From: Bodo saltans
Lineage: Eukaryota; Euglenozoa; Kinetoplastea; Eubodonida; Bodonidae
Reading direction: 5' to 3'
DNA: 64,000 bases
Assembly (NCBI GenBank): GCA_001460835.1
Contig: CYKH01000459.1
Coordinates: 1 to 64,000, forward strand
Shown here: positions 7,850-17,829 of the stretch, one piece after another
Position numbering within the stretch: position 1 is the first letter of the stretch
How the letters are laid out: every line of letters starts with the position of its first letter
Notes under the pieces: model-generated
Databases searched by the model: none
Told to the model about the DNA's origin: nothing
Seen by the model: only the letters and a program-made list of their open reading frames with translations
Position numbers and translations under genes: made by a program

Positions 7850-9721
7850 ATGTCTTCAGAGCGATCGTTTGTAGAGCGGCTCAAGTCTGGTGAAGTCGTG
7901 GAACTCACTGAATCTGTTCAGTGTTTGGGTCCCCTTCATATAACGTCCGGAGTTCATGCGACGTTGACATCCACCACGACTGACGTGGTCACAGTGGAAG
8001 GCCCAGTGCTGGTGGACGAGGGGGGAACGCTGCTCCTCCGCGGCGTCACAATGGTAGTTCAAGATCACATGCGCTGCAGTGGGCGGGTCGAGGTGATCGG
8101 GGGAGCAGTGAGAGGCGGCATTCTTGTATGTGGTCGTGGTGGATTCGAGTGCAACAAGTCATCGGTGGTGGGCCACATCACTATCCTCGACCATGCGTCT
8201 GCTACCCTCACAGATTGTACCGTGGAACAAACACCGGTGAAGGTCACTCCACAGGTTGGCATCGTGTTCCAGGAGACTGCGGCAATTGTAGCCGGCAACA
8301 GCGCCTCACTCATCATGACCGGATGCAGCGTGGCACCCACTGTGGGCCGCCAAACGAAGTGCGGCATTCGCGGGGAGACTCGTGCGACAGTACGTTTGAA
8401 GGCAACCTATGTCGGTTGTGGTGTGGAGTCGTGTGTTCACTTGATTGGGTGCGCGGGGGAATTTACGCAATGTCTCTTCGCCGACCAAAACGGTTCAGGA
8501 TTAACACTCGCATCGCCGAACAGGACGTCAGGGGTCACTCTGGAGCATGCCAAGGGGAAGTTAATGCAATGTATCGCCTTTCAAGCGTATTTTGGCTTCA
8601 TTATGGTTCACGATAGTGAAGGCACACTGGATGATTGCTTTGCGTGTGATGCAGTCAACGGCGTTACGGTGGATGGTAGCGCAGCTGTCTTGCAACATTG
8701 TCACACACTTGTGGAGCATGTGTCCGTCGTCGTACTGAACAAGGGAAAGTGCACTGTGCGTGCGCCGCACTCCGACGCTAAGACGAAGGTCCACGAGTTG
8801 CAGAAGGTCGTCGCAGAGCGTTACGTCAGTCTTGCCAATTCAGCGCGTGTGGCGCTCGTCCAAATCTGTTCGAAAGCTCCTAGCAGCACTTCGTTCACTA
8901 CTGATCTCGAATCGCTGCAGACAACGTTCTTCGACGGTCATAAGGATGGTCCGTGCGTGATGTTGTTTGGTCGTTACGGCCTCGAGGCCAACACTCAGTC
9001 GTTGCTGGATGTTTCGAATGTGCTGTGCATCGGTGCCAAGGAGGATGGTGTGCGTGTATCGGATGGTGCAGAGGCAACACTGAGCTTCATGCTCATCATG
9101 GTGCGCTCCCCGCTGCTGCAGCACCATGGTGTGCGGACGGAGCCCCGCATGGACGATGATAAGAGCCGTGGAGTGCTCTGCCACGGCGCGAGGACAATAG
9201 ATGCATCGCATATTACCGTCAGCGGGTACACATTTGGGTTCTTCGATGCCAATGCCATCAGCGATGTCACCCACGTGCTCACCACCGTTGAGGATTGGAA
9301 CACGACGCACCTCTACAGCAACTGCACCGCATCTGCGTGTGTAAACGGCTTTACCATTGACGGCAGCATCGCGCGCATCGAGGATTGCGTGGCGAACAAC
9401 GCGAGCAGCGTCGGTGTCTATTTGCTTACCAAGTCACAAGCAAGAGTACGTGGCGGGAAGTTTAGTGGAACAAGATATGGTGTAGAGGCACGGGGAGCTA
9501 TCCTCACCTGTGAGGGGACCTCCATCGACGTAGACCAGCTATCGTACGTTGTGCGTGGGGAGGGGGGTCGTCTCCGTGCCTTCAATTGCACAGCGATAAA
9601 AGGCTCCTCCATTGGAGAGGGTGAGGACATCTTTGCAGTGGACGAGGGAGGGCGCATTAAGTTGTCCAACTGTACAGAGGTGCCACAGACTGTGAGTACG
9701 AGAAACGGTATCATCTTGTGA
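7850..9721 (+). CDS. Right-handed beta-helix repeat protein (paralogue without E2 domain)
   Basis: A 623-residue protein begins at ATG 7850 and lacks the UBC domain; it opens directly at a segment equivalent to residue ~170 of the upstream gene (FVERLKSGEVVEL against LLQRAREGGVFHV). It contains many short strand-turn repeats with periodic G, N, D and C residues (LLLRGVTMVVQDHMRCSGRVEV, cut here to GVTMVVQDHM; SASLIMTGCSV; ATLTDCTVEQ), typical of pectate-lyase-like beta-helices of the CASH/PbH1 class. No secretion signal is visible. The last ~150 residues are nearly identical to those of the upstream gene at DNA level while the first half is far more diverged, suggesting gene conversion. Function is unknown; beta-helices of this kind bind glycans or proteins. 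Confidence 0.7.
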   Translation: MSSERSFVERLKSGEVVELTESVQCLGPLHITSGVHATLTSTTTDVVTVEGPVLVDEGGTLLLRGVTMVVQDHMRCSGRVEVIGGAVRGGILVCGRGGFECNKSSVVGHITILDHASATLTDCTVEQTPVKVTPQVGIVFQETAAIVAGNSASLIMTGCSVAPTVGRQTKCGIRGETRATVRLKATYVGCGVESCVHLIGCAGEFTQCLFADQNGSGLTLASPNRTSGVTLEHAKGKLMQCIAFQAYFGFIMVHDSEGTLDDCFACDAVNGVTVDGSAAVLQHCHTLVEHVSVVVLNKGKCTVRAPHSDAKTKVHELQKVVAERYVSLANSARVALVQICSKAPSSTSFTTDLESLQTTFFDGHKDGPCVMLFGRYGLEANTQSLLDVSNVLCIGAKEDGVRVSDGAEATLSFMLIMVRSPLLQHHGVRTEPRMDDDKSRGVLCHGARTIDASHITVSGYTFGFFDANAISDVTHVLTTVEDWNTTHLYSNCTASACVNGFTIDGSIARIEDCVANNASSVGVYLLTKSQARVRGGKFSGTRYGVEARGAILTCEGTSIDVDQLSYVVRGEGGRLRAFNCTAIKGSSIGEGEDIFAVDEGGRIKLSNCTEVPQTVSTRNGIIL

Positions 9722-9811
9722 CACACAGTTGTTTTACGCGATGCTGCACACAAAGCGGAGGGGAGTTGTAGTATGGCCACTGCCTGAGATAACAAACAAA
9801 CGGACTTATTT

Positions 9812-9935
9812 TGGATCTCCCTCACATATCTGAGCATCTCACTCAGAATCAACTGATCGGGAGGAAAGGAAGCAAACACCCGGGAATCGGTTCATCTTGT
9901 ACCTCTTCAAGTACTGCTCAACGCCGCTCCTACGG
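9812..9935 (-). pseudogene. Inverted relic of the 5' end of the P-loop family
   Basis: Read on the minus strand, this stretch matches the 5' coding region of the P-loop family genes (10456-10570 and 14715-14825): a segment for EQYLKRY, then FASF-PDQL-LSEMLRYV. Similarity stops abruptly on both sides. It is a short, inverted, non-functional fragment sitting just upstream of an intact copy. Confidence 0.7.
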
Positions 9936-10348
9936 TCACGAGAGGCTCATGAGGAGGGCTGAAGGTTTTTTTTTTTGCACTTCCCCGAAGCTCCTCTCGG
10001 CTGGGCGAGTCCGCCGCCTCCACCGAGAGCCTAACACCTCCCCCGCCACTCATTGTTAGCGACCGTGACAAACATGTTGGAGGTGCCGTTGGTTTCTGGG
10101 ATGAGCTGTTACGAGAGTTTTCCGCTTTTGCTCCTGTGTCGGTCTAATTACGAGTCCATTCATTTAGTACCACGAAATTGTGTAGATGACGTGCTCGTAA
10201 TAAGACCTCGTGTTTTGCCTGCGGGGAAGCTGCGGTATTCGATTGCTCCTTTGTATTGTGTTAACGCTTGTACGTTAGTAACCAGAGTGAATATCAAGCA
10301 AAGGGCGACACAGCGGTAATTGTTCCGTCGTAAAGATCGTTTGCTGCG
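9936..10348 (+). other. Intergenic upstream of P-loop gene 1
   Basis: I see no gene here. There is a T-run at about 9966-9976 and short open frames without family resemblance. The last ~150 bases should hold the splice acceptor for the gene starting at 10349. Confidence 0.4.
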
Positions 10349-13186
10349 ATGCGACGATGTCTTGTTAGGACGTGGCCTGTACTCGGTGGTGCAGTTGCTG
10401 CTAGGCGCCACACGAGCTCGACGGACACTTCACTTCCTGGATCTCCTTTGCAGAGCGGCATGGAGCAATACTTAAAGAGATACACGCTCAAGAACAAGCA
10501 CCAGGTGTTTGCTTCCTTTCTGCCCGACCAGTTGCTTCTGAGTGAGATGCTCAGGTACGTGAAAGAGATCGACGCGGCACGAGAAAGCGTGAGAGACGCT
10601 AACGCTGGGCGGGAGAGTGAGGCTCGAGCAACGTTCGAAAAAGAATTAGATGCGATGACGGAGGAGCAAGTCGAGGACATTGCACTTCAGTACGGAGTGA
10701 AAGACATCAAAAGGCCGATGTGCGGTATGATCCCATTCAAACCATCGGGGGACGACAGTGTACGTGCGCACCTCGCAGAAAGGCGTGATGTACCTCCCTA
10801 TCGTACGCGGCTGCTGTGCAATAGTGGCGTTGTTGGAAGCGGGAAGTCAGTGCTGATGCTGCACTCGACAGCTGCTGCGATTCCGATCCTCGAACGCAAG
10901 ATCAACAAGCGAGTCACCGTCGACCCTGAGAGACGTTGGCGTCCGCTTGGGTTTTATGTGTCCTTCAACACATGCCTCACTGCGACGACGTGGAGGGATG
11001 CTGAAACAAAGAATATTCTCACGCTAATTGCTCTGCGTATCGCCTACTCTGTGCTGGAAGACGAGCAGTGTGTGAGAAGAAATTACGATGCCTTTTCGAG
11101 CGAAATGTACCAACTGTGCTCAGGGAATGACGAGGAGGACTTTACCTGCATCATCAAAGCACTGCGGACTGTGTTGAAGTGGGATGGGCCGATGTTTCTT
11201 GCCATCGATGAGTTTCATCGAGCATTTCCTGGCGGAAACACAACGGACATTGTTTTAGGTTTGTCAACAGTGTGCGCGAGGCTGCTTGACGCAGCGCCTA
11301 AATTGCCGCTACCCCTCTCAAACGTCGTAGATATCAATGACTATATTTATGAGCGTTACATTGCTGCGTCGGCGTACAGCGCCGTTTATCCAGTTACATT
11401 TGCGGCGCAGTATTGTCGGGAACTGCTTGTGCAGCCAATGCCAACGCTTGACTTGCAAACCATTGAGCGCCTTGTTGGTCGGGACACGCCTGCGATGATG
11501 GCTCCTCACTATTCTGAGCTTTTCACAGTTGCTCGTGGAGTCCCAACAAACGAGCAGCTGCTGTTATTGATTCACCTCACGCTGCTCTCAGGGCGGCCAC
11601 TAATAGTCTTACAATTCCTTCGGAAGCACGCTAAGGACGTGCCTGGCCAGTTTGGTCACCCGATTGAGGCGTTGGAGGCGGATAGCATGTGGTTACGCCG
11701 CGATGCAACGAACGTCGAAAAACCCGTACCCATCGTTTCTGAGGCGATGTGCCTTCGCGCCTGCGAGCTGGCGGTTGGTCTAGCAGCGAAAAATATTTTT
11801 GTTGGTGACGACACGACCCGCCGTGCTTTTGCGCTGTCGCTGGCGCTCGCAAACGACTGCATCGTCACTCAAGTGACTCCCACCCGTGCCCTTGTTTCGC
11901 CTTTGTTTCTGGACAGCATCAGCTATCACTGGCCTAAAGGTGGCGAGAACCGTAACATTTGCCAGCACCTTGACAAACTGAGTGAGTCCCTCAACAAACA
12001 CGTGGATTTCGCGATGGTGTTAGTCAAGGCAGGCCCATCACTGATTGCCAACCCGCACGAAGAGGGGTCAAGGCAGCTTGTCGAGGATTGGACGAGAACA
12101 ACGCCCGTTGCGTTTGTGGACCTTACGTTCCGTGCGCTGTGCCTTCGCTTTGCCTGCGTTTTCTGCACCCACACTCCGACCGGAAAGAAGTTACTTACAG
12201 GTGCGCACTCGCAAGTCGAGCAAGCAGGATTTCTTGATTGTGAGTTTGTCTCTGGTCCTTTAGTGCTAGTTGCGAACATTGTGAACTTCCCGTCGATGTT
12301 CATTGATGCGTACCGCAATTTCGACACCAAGAGCACCAGCAACGGAGTGAATGGCGCGTGCAAGTCGTCGTACGAGGTTCTGCAAGAGGCGCTGGCAAAA
12401 GGCGACCACTTTGCCTTCCAGCCGGCCAATCCGAACAATCAAGGCGAGGACGGCGTGATATTCCTCCGTGAGACTTCCGAGCACATGTGTTGGACTGTGC
12501 TGTTGATCCAGAACGAACATTGCTGGGACGAATATAAAGCAGAAACCCCTGATCAGCCCAAGAAGCACGTCCTGGATGTTTGGAGAGGCAAACTTGCGCA
12601 CCTTCCCGCTGTTATCAGGGACACCACTGGTGTCAAGCACAACCTTCGCTACGTGCGGATGCTAGCCACAATCAATCCGATTGAAAGACAAATGATAAAC
12701 GCAGCCATGTGTTCATCAGATGAGGAGAGCCTCGAACCCAATCATGAAGTGACGAAGAGGTACGCGGATTGTGCTGAGAAGTCACAACAGCTTGCGGCGG
12801 CCAACGCTGCGTTCATCGAGCTCGTGGAGTCAAGCCGAGGACGCCGTGAGGTAGAGAATGCTGTTTGTAAGTGGGCGAAAAAGAACGGCTCAGTCAAGCA
12901 CTTGAACGCAGAGGATCGAGCAACACAGCTGCTGCACCAGATACAACGTCATCGATCCCGCATTTGTCGGAATCGGAAGAAGCACTACTCCATGGGCAGT
13001 GGTCCGATGATTGCGGAGTTCCTGATAGACCTGGACAATATCAGCAAGTGGTGCCCAACGGTTGGTATGTTTGTGCGCAACGTTCTCAAAATTCGTGAGT
13101 TGATGGAAACACCAACACCTTCCAGCTGGGAACCGACGACCTCAGCCAAGAACGTGATCCCAACTTGGACAAATAAAGCTGTTTGA
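10349..13186 (+). CDS. P-loop multigene-family protein (RHS/Crinkler-like), copy 1
   Basis: A 945-residue protein that aligns along its whole length with the gene at 14597. It has a Walker A motif GVVGSGKS (residues 160-167) and a Walker B-like MFLAIDEF (282-289), so an AAA/STAND-type NTPase module is likely. N-terminal residues ~45-75 are a conserved coiled segment (FASFLPDQLLLSEML). Around 695-725 a GEDGVIFL...WTVLLIQNEH block is strongly conserved among copies and resembles the core D...(Q/E)-x-K arrangement of restriction-endonuclease-like domains, as in Crinkler-RHS proteins; this is inference. The C-terminus ends with a conserved SMGSGP(M/V)IAEFL helix. Known T. brucei RHS proteins differ in sequence, so I only claim similarity of architecture and genomic habit. 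Cellular role unknown. Confidence 0.7.
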   Translation: MRRCLVRTWPVLGGAVAARRHTSSTDTSLPGSPLQSGMEQYLKRYTLKNKHQVFASFLPDQLLLSEMLRYVKEIDAARESVRDANAGRESEARATFEKELDAMTEEQVEDIALQYGVKDIKRPMCGMIPFKPSGDDSVRAHLAERRDVPPYRTRLLCNSGVVGSGKSVLMLHSTAAAIPILERKINKRVTVDPERRWRPLGFYVSFNTCLTATTWRDAETKNILTLIALRIAYSVLEDEQCVRRNYDAFSSEMYQLCSGNDEEDFTCIIKALRTVLKWDGPMFLAIDEFHRAFPGGNTTDIVLGLSTVCARLLDAAPKLPLPLSNVVDINDYIYERYIAASAYSAVYPVTFAAQYCRELLVQPMPTLDLQTIERLVGRDTPAMMAPHYSELFTVARGVPTNEQLLLLIHLTLLSGRPLIVLQFLRKHAKDVPGQFGHPIEALEADSMWLRRDATNVEKPVPIVSEAMCLRACELAVGLAAKNIFVGDDTTRRAFALSLALANDCIVTQVTPTRALVSPLFLDSISYHWPKGGENRNICQHLDKLSESLNKHVDFAMVLVKAGPSLIANPHEEGSRQLVEDWTRTTPVAFVDLTFRALCLRFACVFCTHTPTGKKLLTGAHSQVEQAGFLDCEFVSGPLVLVANIVNFPSMFIDAYRNFDTKSTSNGVNGACKSSYEVLQEALAKGDHFAFQPANPNNQGEDGVIFLRETSEHMCWTVLLIQNEHCWDEYKAETPDQPKKHVLDVWRGKLAHLPAVIRDTTGVKHNLRYVRMLATINPIERQMINAAMCSSDEESLEPNHEVTKRYADCAEKSQQLAAANAAFIELVESSRGRREVENAVCKWAKKNGSVKHLNAEDRATQLLHQIQRHRSRICRNRKKHYSMGSGPMIAEFLIDLDNISKWCPTVGMFVRNVLKIRELMETPTPSSWEPTTSAKNVIPTWTNKAV

Positions 13187-13569
13187 GTGCGTCGCAACAA
13201 AGCTACTAATGATGTCTTATCTTGTCCCTACGTATTACTGGAATTATCAGCAACAAAACTGCAAATGTTTTGAGGGATGGAAAGCAGCGTGGAGTCAAAA
13301 TTAATTTGTGTGTGTGTGTGGTGAACTTGTTGGTACCAGCGCGAACAAACAAACAGATTTATTTTGGTTTTGCTTGTGTTGTCTTCAGCAAATAGCCTGC
13401 GCTCCGCATTATTCTTCGTTTTCATTTGTACTTTGCAAGCCAAGAAATAGAGACACTCTAGCATTGCTTTAGCAACTGCTAAGAGTTCACCATACCTCTC
13501 TCGCTCATCACAGCTCAGTATTTTATTTTCACACAAATATCCTGTCACTCCCGTCGTACAATCGCCAAC
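13187..13569 (+). other. Intergenic between P-loop copy 1 and NUBPL
   Basis: No gene is seen. A (GT)n run lies at 13308-13320. The motif near 13343-13366 (ACAAACAAACAGATTTATTT) recurs with two changes at about 9792-9815, possibly a shared downstream element. Confidence 0.4.
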
Positions 13570-14430
13570 ATGAAGTTTTCACGCGTGAAGATTCCTGGAG
13601 TTCAGCGCATCATCACGTGCTGTAGTGCGAAGGGTGGTGTGGGCAAATCTACGACGAGTGCCAATGTGGCCTTGGCCCTTAAGAATCGAGGCCATCGTGT
13701 TGGCCTCGTCGACGCTGACATCACAGGCCCCTCCATTCCTACCATGCTTGGGGTGGACCACACGCAGATTGAAACGTATCGAACTGCGGGCACTGACCGC
13801 TTCTGCCCTGCGTCTAATTTCGGCATTAAGATTATGTCCATGGGCCTCGTTGTGCCGTACGATGAGGCCATTGCCATCCGTGGTCCGATGGTGAACAAGT
13901 ACATTCGTGCGCTCCTCTTTCAGACGGATTGGGATGAGCTGGACTACCTCGTCATTGACATGCCCCCAGGCACGAATGACGTTCACATTACCATTACGCA
14001 GGAGGTGGTTCTTAGTGGGGCGGTGGTGATCTCCACCCCCCAGCAAATTGCATTGGTCGACGTCAGAAGAGGCATCGATATGTTTGCTGCGGTCAATGTC
14101 CCCGTGTTGGGGTTGGTGGAGAACATGTCGTATTATAAATGCGGCAAGTGCGATGAGAAGCATTACCTTTTCGGTAACGGTGGCGTGAAACGGTGTGCCG
14201 CAGAGCTGAACATTCCCTTCCTTGGGGAGATACCATTCGTACCTCAGATTCTCAGCGATACAGACGCTGGCTACCCACCTGCCCTTCGTGGCGACGATAC
14301 GATGGAGGCCGCCAAACCATATTATGACTTAGCGAAGCGCATTGAAGAGCGGCTCGCTGACATTGAACTAGGCGGAAGCGGCGGCGTGAGCGGCAAGTCT
14401 TCCGATGGCCCAAAGGTTGTGTTTGAGTGA
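13570..14430 (+). CDS. NUBPL: Mrp/NBP35-family Fe-S carrier, NUBPL/Ind1-like
   Basis: A 286-residue P-loop ATPase with the deviant Walker A KGGVGKS (21-27), the family's switch region DADITGPSIP, Walker B-like YLVIDMPPGT, STPQQIALVD and VPVLGLVENMS, and the C-x2-C pair (Cys191, Cys194) that bridges a 4Fe-4S cluster in the dimer. The sequence is closer to Ind1/NUBPL, which supplies Fe-S clusters to mitochondrial complex I, than to cytosolic Nbp35, because the N-terminal four-cysteine region of Nbp35 is absent. The N-terminus is short (about 12 residues before the fold) and basic, which would be a minimal mitochondrial signal. It is a conserved single-copy gene lying inside the P-loop repeat array; a short relic of it occurs at 20373-20404. 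Confidence 0.88.
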   Translation: MKFSRVKIPGVQRIITCCSAKGGVGKSTTSANVALALKNRGHRVGLVDADITGPSIPTMLGVDHTQIETYRTAGTDRFCPASNFGIKIMSMGLVVPYDEAIAIRGPMVNKYIRALLFQTDWDELDYLVIDMPPGTNDVHITITQEVVLSGAVVISTPQQIALVDVRRGIDMFAAVNVPVLGLVENMSYYKCGKCDEKHYLFGNGGVKRCAAELNIPFLGEIPFVPQILSDTDAGYPPALRGDDTMEAAKPYYDLAKRIEERLADIELGGSGGVSGKSSDGPKVVFE

Positions 14431-14596
14431 CACAACACATTCTTCCTCCATTGCTATCTTGTTCGTCGCCTACAGTACCTTTACGTCTAACATTTTTTTC
14501 TTGCCGTTTCATAGTCCACAACGAATAGAGAGAAAGTTTTTGAGTCCGAGATAAAGCACATCACAATATCACAGCGCTCTGAAGACCCTGTTTCTG

Positions 14597-17422
14597 ATGC
14601 GAACATGCCTTGTTAAGATATGGCCTCGCCCACTCGTTGGTGCAGTGGTTTGTAGCCGCAACACGTGCTCAACGAAGGAGTTGCCTCTGCCCCCATCGCC
14701 ACTGCAGGTTTCCGTGGAACGGTATTTGGTTAGCCACAAGGTAAAGAGCAACCACCAGGTTTTTGCTTCCTTTTCTCCCGATCAGTTGCTTCTGAGTGAC
14801 ATGTTGAGATACGTGAGGGAGATCGACGCGGCACGGGAGCGCGTGAGAGTGGCAAAAGCTGGGCTGGAGAGTGAGGCTCGAGCAAAGCTCGAAGAAGAGT
14901 TGGATGCGATGACGGAGGAGCAAGTCGAGACCCTTGCACTCAAGTGTGGAGGGAAAAAGATCAAAAGGCCGATGTGCGCGTCCGTTCCGTTCAAACCTTC
15001 GGGAGATGTTGGTGTGCGCACGCACCTCGCACAAAAGCGTAACGTAAATTCCTACCGTACGCCCCTTCTGTGCAACAGTGGAGTTACCGGGAGCGGGAAG
15101 TCAGTGCTGATGTTGCACTCGACTGCTGCTGCGATTCCGATTCTCGAACGCAAGATCAACAAGCAAATCACCAACGCCGATGAGAGACGTATCTGGCGCC
15201 CACTTGGGTTTTATGTTTCCTTCAACACACCAGTTACCGCGATGACAACGAATGAGACGAGAAGGCAAGACTCTATTTTAACACTGATTGCGTTGCGAAT
15301 GGCATTCTCAGTGTTGGACGACGAGAGGTGTACCTACAAAGCCTTTTCGAACGAAATGTTCCATCTTTGTCACCTCGACACCGACGAAGAGAACTGTATG
15401 CACATCATCAAAGCACTGCGGACTGTGTTGAAGTGGAGCGGACCAATGTTTGTGGCCATGGATGAGTTCAAGCGAGCATTTCCCGAAGAAGACCGCAAAA
15501 TCATTGTCGCAGGCTTGAAAGAAGTATGCACGAGGTTAATTGACGCGGCATCTCTGCTGCCAATAGACCTGACTTCCAAAGACTTTATTTATGACCGTTA
15601 CGTTGCTGTCTCGGCGTACAATGCCGTTGACCCAGTTGCACTTGCGACGCAGTCTCTGCGGAAATTGATTGTGCAGCCAATGCCCATGTTTGGTTTGCGA
15701 ACCATTGGTGGGCTTATTGGACATATTGGTAAAGACACGCCACCTATGATGGCTGCTCACTATTCTAAGATTTTCCGACCTGACCGTGAAATTCTGAAAG
15801 TCGAAGAGCTGTTGTTTTTGATTCATCTCGCACTGCTTGCAGGGCGTCCACGAATAGTCTTCCAATTCCTCGAGAACCACGCGAACGACGTGCCTGGACG
15901 GTTTAAGCAGTCAAGCGAGGATTTAGCGGAGTTCAAGGAGAATAGCATGTGGCTACAGCGCGACGCAACAGATCTCGGACACCGAGATGAGGAAATGTGT
16001 CTTTGCGCCTGCGCGCTGGTGGTCGGTCTATCAACGACAAATATTTTTCTCAATAAGAACGCGGACACCCGTGCTTTCGCACTATCGTCGAAGCTCGAGT
16101 ACGACTGCGTCTTCACTCAAGTAACTCCCACCCGTGCGCTTGTATCGCCTCGCTTCCTGCACTGCATCAGCTCTCACTGGCCAAAGGTAGGCGAGAAACA
16201 TTCCATTTCTCTCCACGTTGAAAAACTCCATGCATCTCTCAACAAACAGGTTGATCTCGCGATGGTCTTAGTTGAGGCGGGCCCGTCACTCATTGCCAAC
16301 CCGCACCAGCAGAGGTCGGTGCAGCTTGTCGAGGATTGGAAAAAAACAACGTCAGTTGCGTTTGATGACCTTTTGTTCCACGCACTGTGCCTTCGCTTTG
16401 CCTGTGTTCTCTCCACCGCGAAGCCAACTGGTCTGAGTTTGATCGATGGTGCTCACTCCAAAGTCGAGCAAGCGGGATTTTTTGAGTGTGTGTTTGTTTC
16501 TGCTCCTTTAGTGCAAGTTCCGAACATTGTGAACTTCCCGTCGATGTTCTTTGATGCATACCGCCTGTTCGACACCAAGAGCACCAGCAACGGAGTGAGT
16601 GGCGCGAGCATGTCGTCGTACGAGGCTCTGCAAGGGGCGCTGGCAAAGGGTGACCATTTTGCCTTCCAGCCGAGCAATCCGAACAATCAAGGCGAGGACG
16701 GCGTGATATTCCTCCGTGAGACTTCCGAGCCCATTGGTGCTGTGAAACAGTCTTGGACTGTGATCATGGTCCAGAACAAGCATTGGTGGGATGAATATCA
16801 GGCACCAAAGCCAGGTCTGCGCAGGAAGCACGTACTGGATATGTGGAGAGGCAACGCTACGCACCTTCCCGCTGTTATCAGGGACACCACTGGTGCCGTG
16901 CACAACCTTCGCTACGTACGGATGCTGGCCACAATCAATCCAATCAAAAGAGGATTGGGCTACGCGTCCGTCTGCCCATCAGAGCAAGGTAAGGTGACAC
17001 CCAATAATGTGACGATGAGGTACGCCAAGGATGCAAGAAAGCCGTGGAAGGTTGACCTAGCGAAAGCCAACGCAGCTTTTATTAAGCTTGTGAAATCACG
17101 ACAAGACCGCTCTGAGATAGAGAATGCTGTTTACAAATGGGCAACAACGGACGGTGCTTCCGTGTGCTTGCTTGCAACCGACCGAGCGACAGCGCTAGTG
17201 AAGGAAATGAACCTCCTTTCATCCCCCATTCGTCTGAGCGAGGAGGATCGCGACTCCATGGGCAGTGGTCCGGTGATCGCGGAATTCCTGATGGACCTGG
17301 ACGATATCAGTAAGTGGTGCCCAACAGTCGGTATGTTTGCGAGCAACATTGTCAAAATTCGTGAGTTGATGGACACCCCAGATTCTGCGAGCTCTGAACC
17401 GACTACCTCAGCCAAGAAATGA
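14597..17422 (+). CDS. P-loop multigene-family protein (RHS/Crinkler-like), copy 2
   Basis: A 941-residue paralogue of the gene at 10349, starting at ATG 14597. Shared landmarks: FASFSPDQLLLSDML near residue 55, Walker A GVTGSGKS (about 160-167), Walker B-like MFVAMDEF, a long helical middle region, the NFPSMFFDAYR block, GEDGVIFL followed by WTVIMVQNKHWW, and the terminal SMGSGPVIAEFL helix. The QNK triplet here fits the (D/E/Q)-x-K signature of restriction-endonuclease-like folds better than copy 1 does; whether it is a nuclease is inference. The copies differ by scattered substitutions and small in-frame indels, indicating purifying selection after duplication. No signal peptide or membrane segment is evident. 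Confidence 0.7.
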   Translation: MRTCLVKIWPRPLVGAVVCSRNTCSTKELPLPPSPLQVSVERYLVSHKVKSNHQVFASFSPDQLLLSDMLRYVREIDAARERVRVAKAGLESEARAKLEEELDAMTEEQVETLALKCGGKKIKRPMCASVPFKPSGDVGVRTHLAQKRNVNSYRTPLLCNSGVTGSGKSVLMLHSTAAAIPILERKINKQITNADERRIWRPLGFYVSFNTPVTAMTTNETRRQDSILTLIALRMAFSVLDDERCTYKAFSNEMFHLCHLDTDEENCMHIIKALRTVLKWSGPMFVAMDEFKRAFPEEDRKIIVAGLKEVCTRLIDAASLLPIDLTSKDFIYDRYVAVSAYNAVDPVALATQSLRKLIVQPMPMFGLRTIGGLIGHIGKDTPPMMAAHYSKIFRPDREILKVEELLFLIHLALLAGRPRIVFQFLENHANDVPGRFKQSSEDLAEFKENSMWLQRDATDLGHRDEEMCLCACALVVGLSTTNIFLNKNADTRAFALSSKLEYDCVFTQVTPTRALVSPRFLHCISSHWPKVGEKHSISLHVEKLHASLNKQVDLAMVLVEAGPSLIANPHQQRSVQLVEDWKKTTSVAFDDLLFHALCLRFACVLSTAKPTGLSLIDGAHSKVEQAGFFECVFVSAPLVQVPNIVNFPSMFFDAYRLFDTKSTSNGVSGASMSSYEALQGALAKGDHFAFQPSNPNNQGEDGVIFLRETSEPIGAVKQSWTVIMVQNKHWWDEYQAPKPGLRRKHVLDMWRGNATHLPAVIRDTTGAVHNLRYVRMLATINPIKRGLGYASVCPSEQGKVTPNNVTMRYAKDARKPWKVDLAKANAAFIKLVKSRQDRSEIENAVYKWATTDGASVCLLATDRATALVKEMNLLSSPIRLSEEDRDSMGSGPVIAEFLMDLDDISKWCPTVGMFASNIVKIRELMDTPDSASSEPTTSAKK

Positions 17423-17829
17423 TCGCAGCTTGGACCAAGAACGATGTTTGAGTGCTCCCTGGCAAGCAACTATCCTGACTCACGAAGTGGTAAAGTATTA
17501 CAGCATGACAAGAATTAACAGAAAAATCAGCTTGGACAAAGTCGATACATTATTGAGTGATTCTCAACCCAAGTATTGCGCATCGAAACAATGTACCGAA
17601 CAAAGCGAACGTTTAACTGCTGCACTCGCGAAAATCTACTCGTCGCTGGCTAGGTTGAAAATGGCGTTTTTAGACGAAATTCTCCAAGGTTATTTTCTTT
17701 TTCTTCTGATTGATGAGCAGGAAGATAAAAATGTTTCCGTAGTCAACTGTCGTCTTGTCCCGTAAGAAACGAGAGCAATCGTGTCCTTGGAGCTGCTATT
17801 GATATCCCGATCACCTCGTCCACCCACCA
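17423..17829 (+). other. Spacer after P-loop copy 2
   Basis: I see no supported gene. A 111-codon open frame at 17430-17765 begins only at TTG, has no family resemblance and is not called. The region separates the intact copy from the truncated copy that follows. Confidence 0.4.

Noticed and set aside
17430-17765. 111-codon open frame after P-loop copy 2
   Set aside because: TTG start, no similarity to the family or to anything recognised, and no supporting context.
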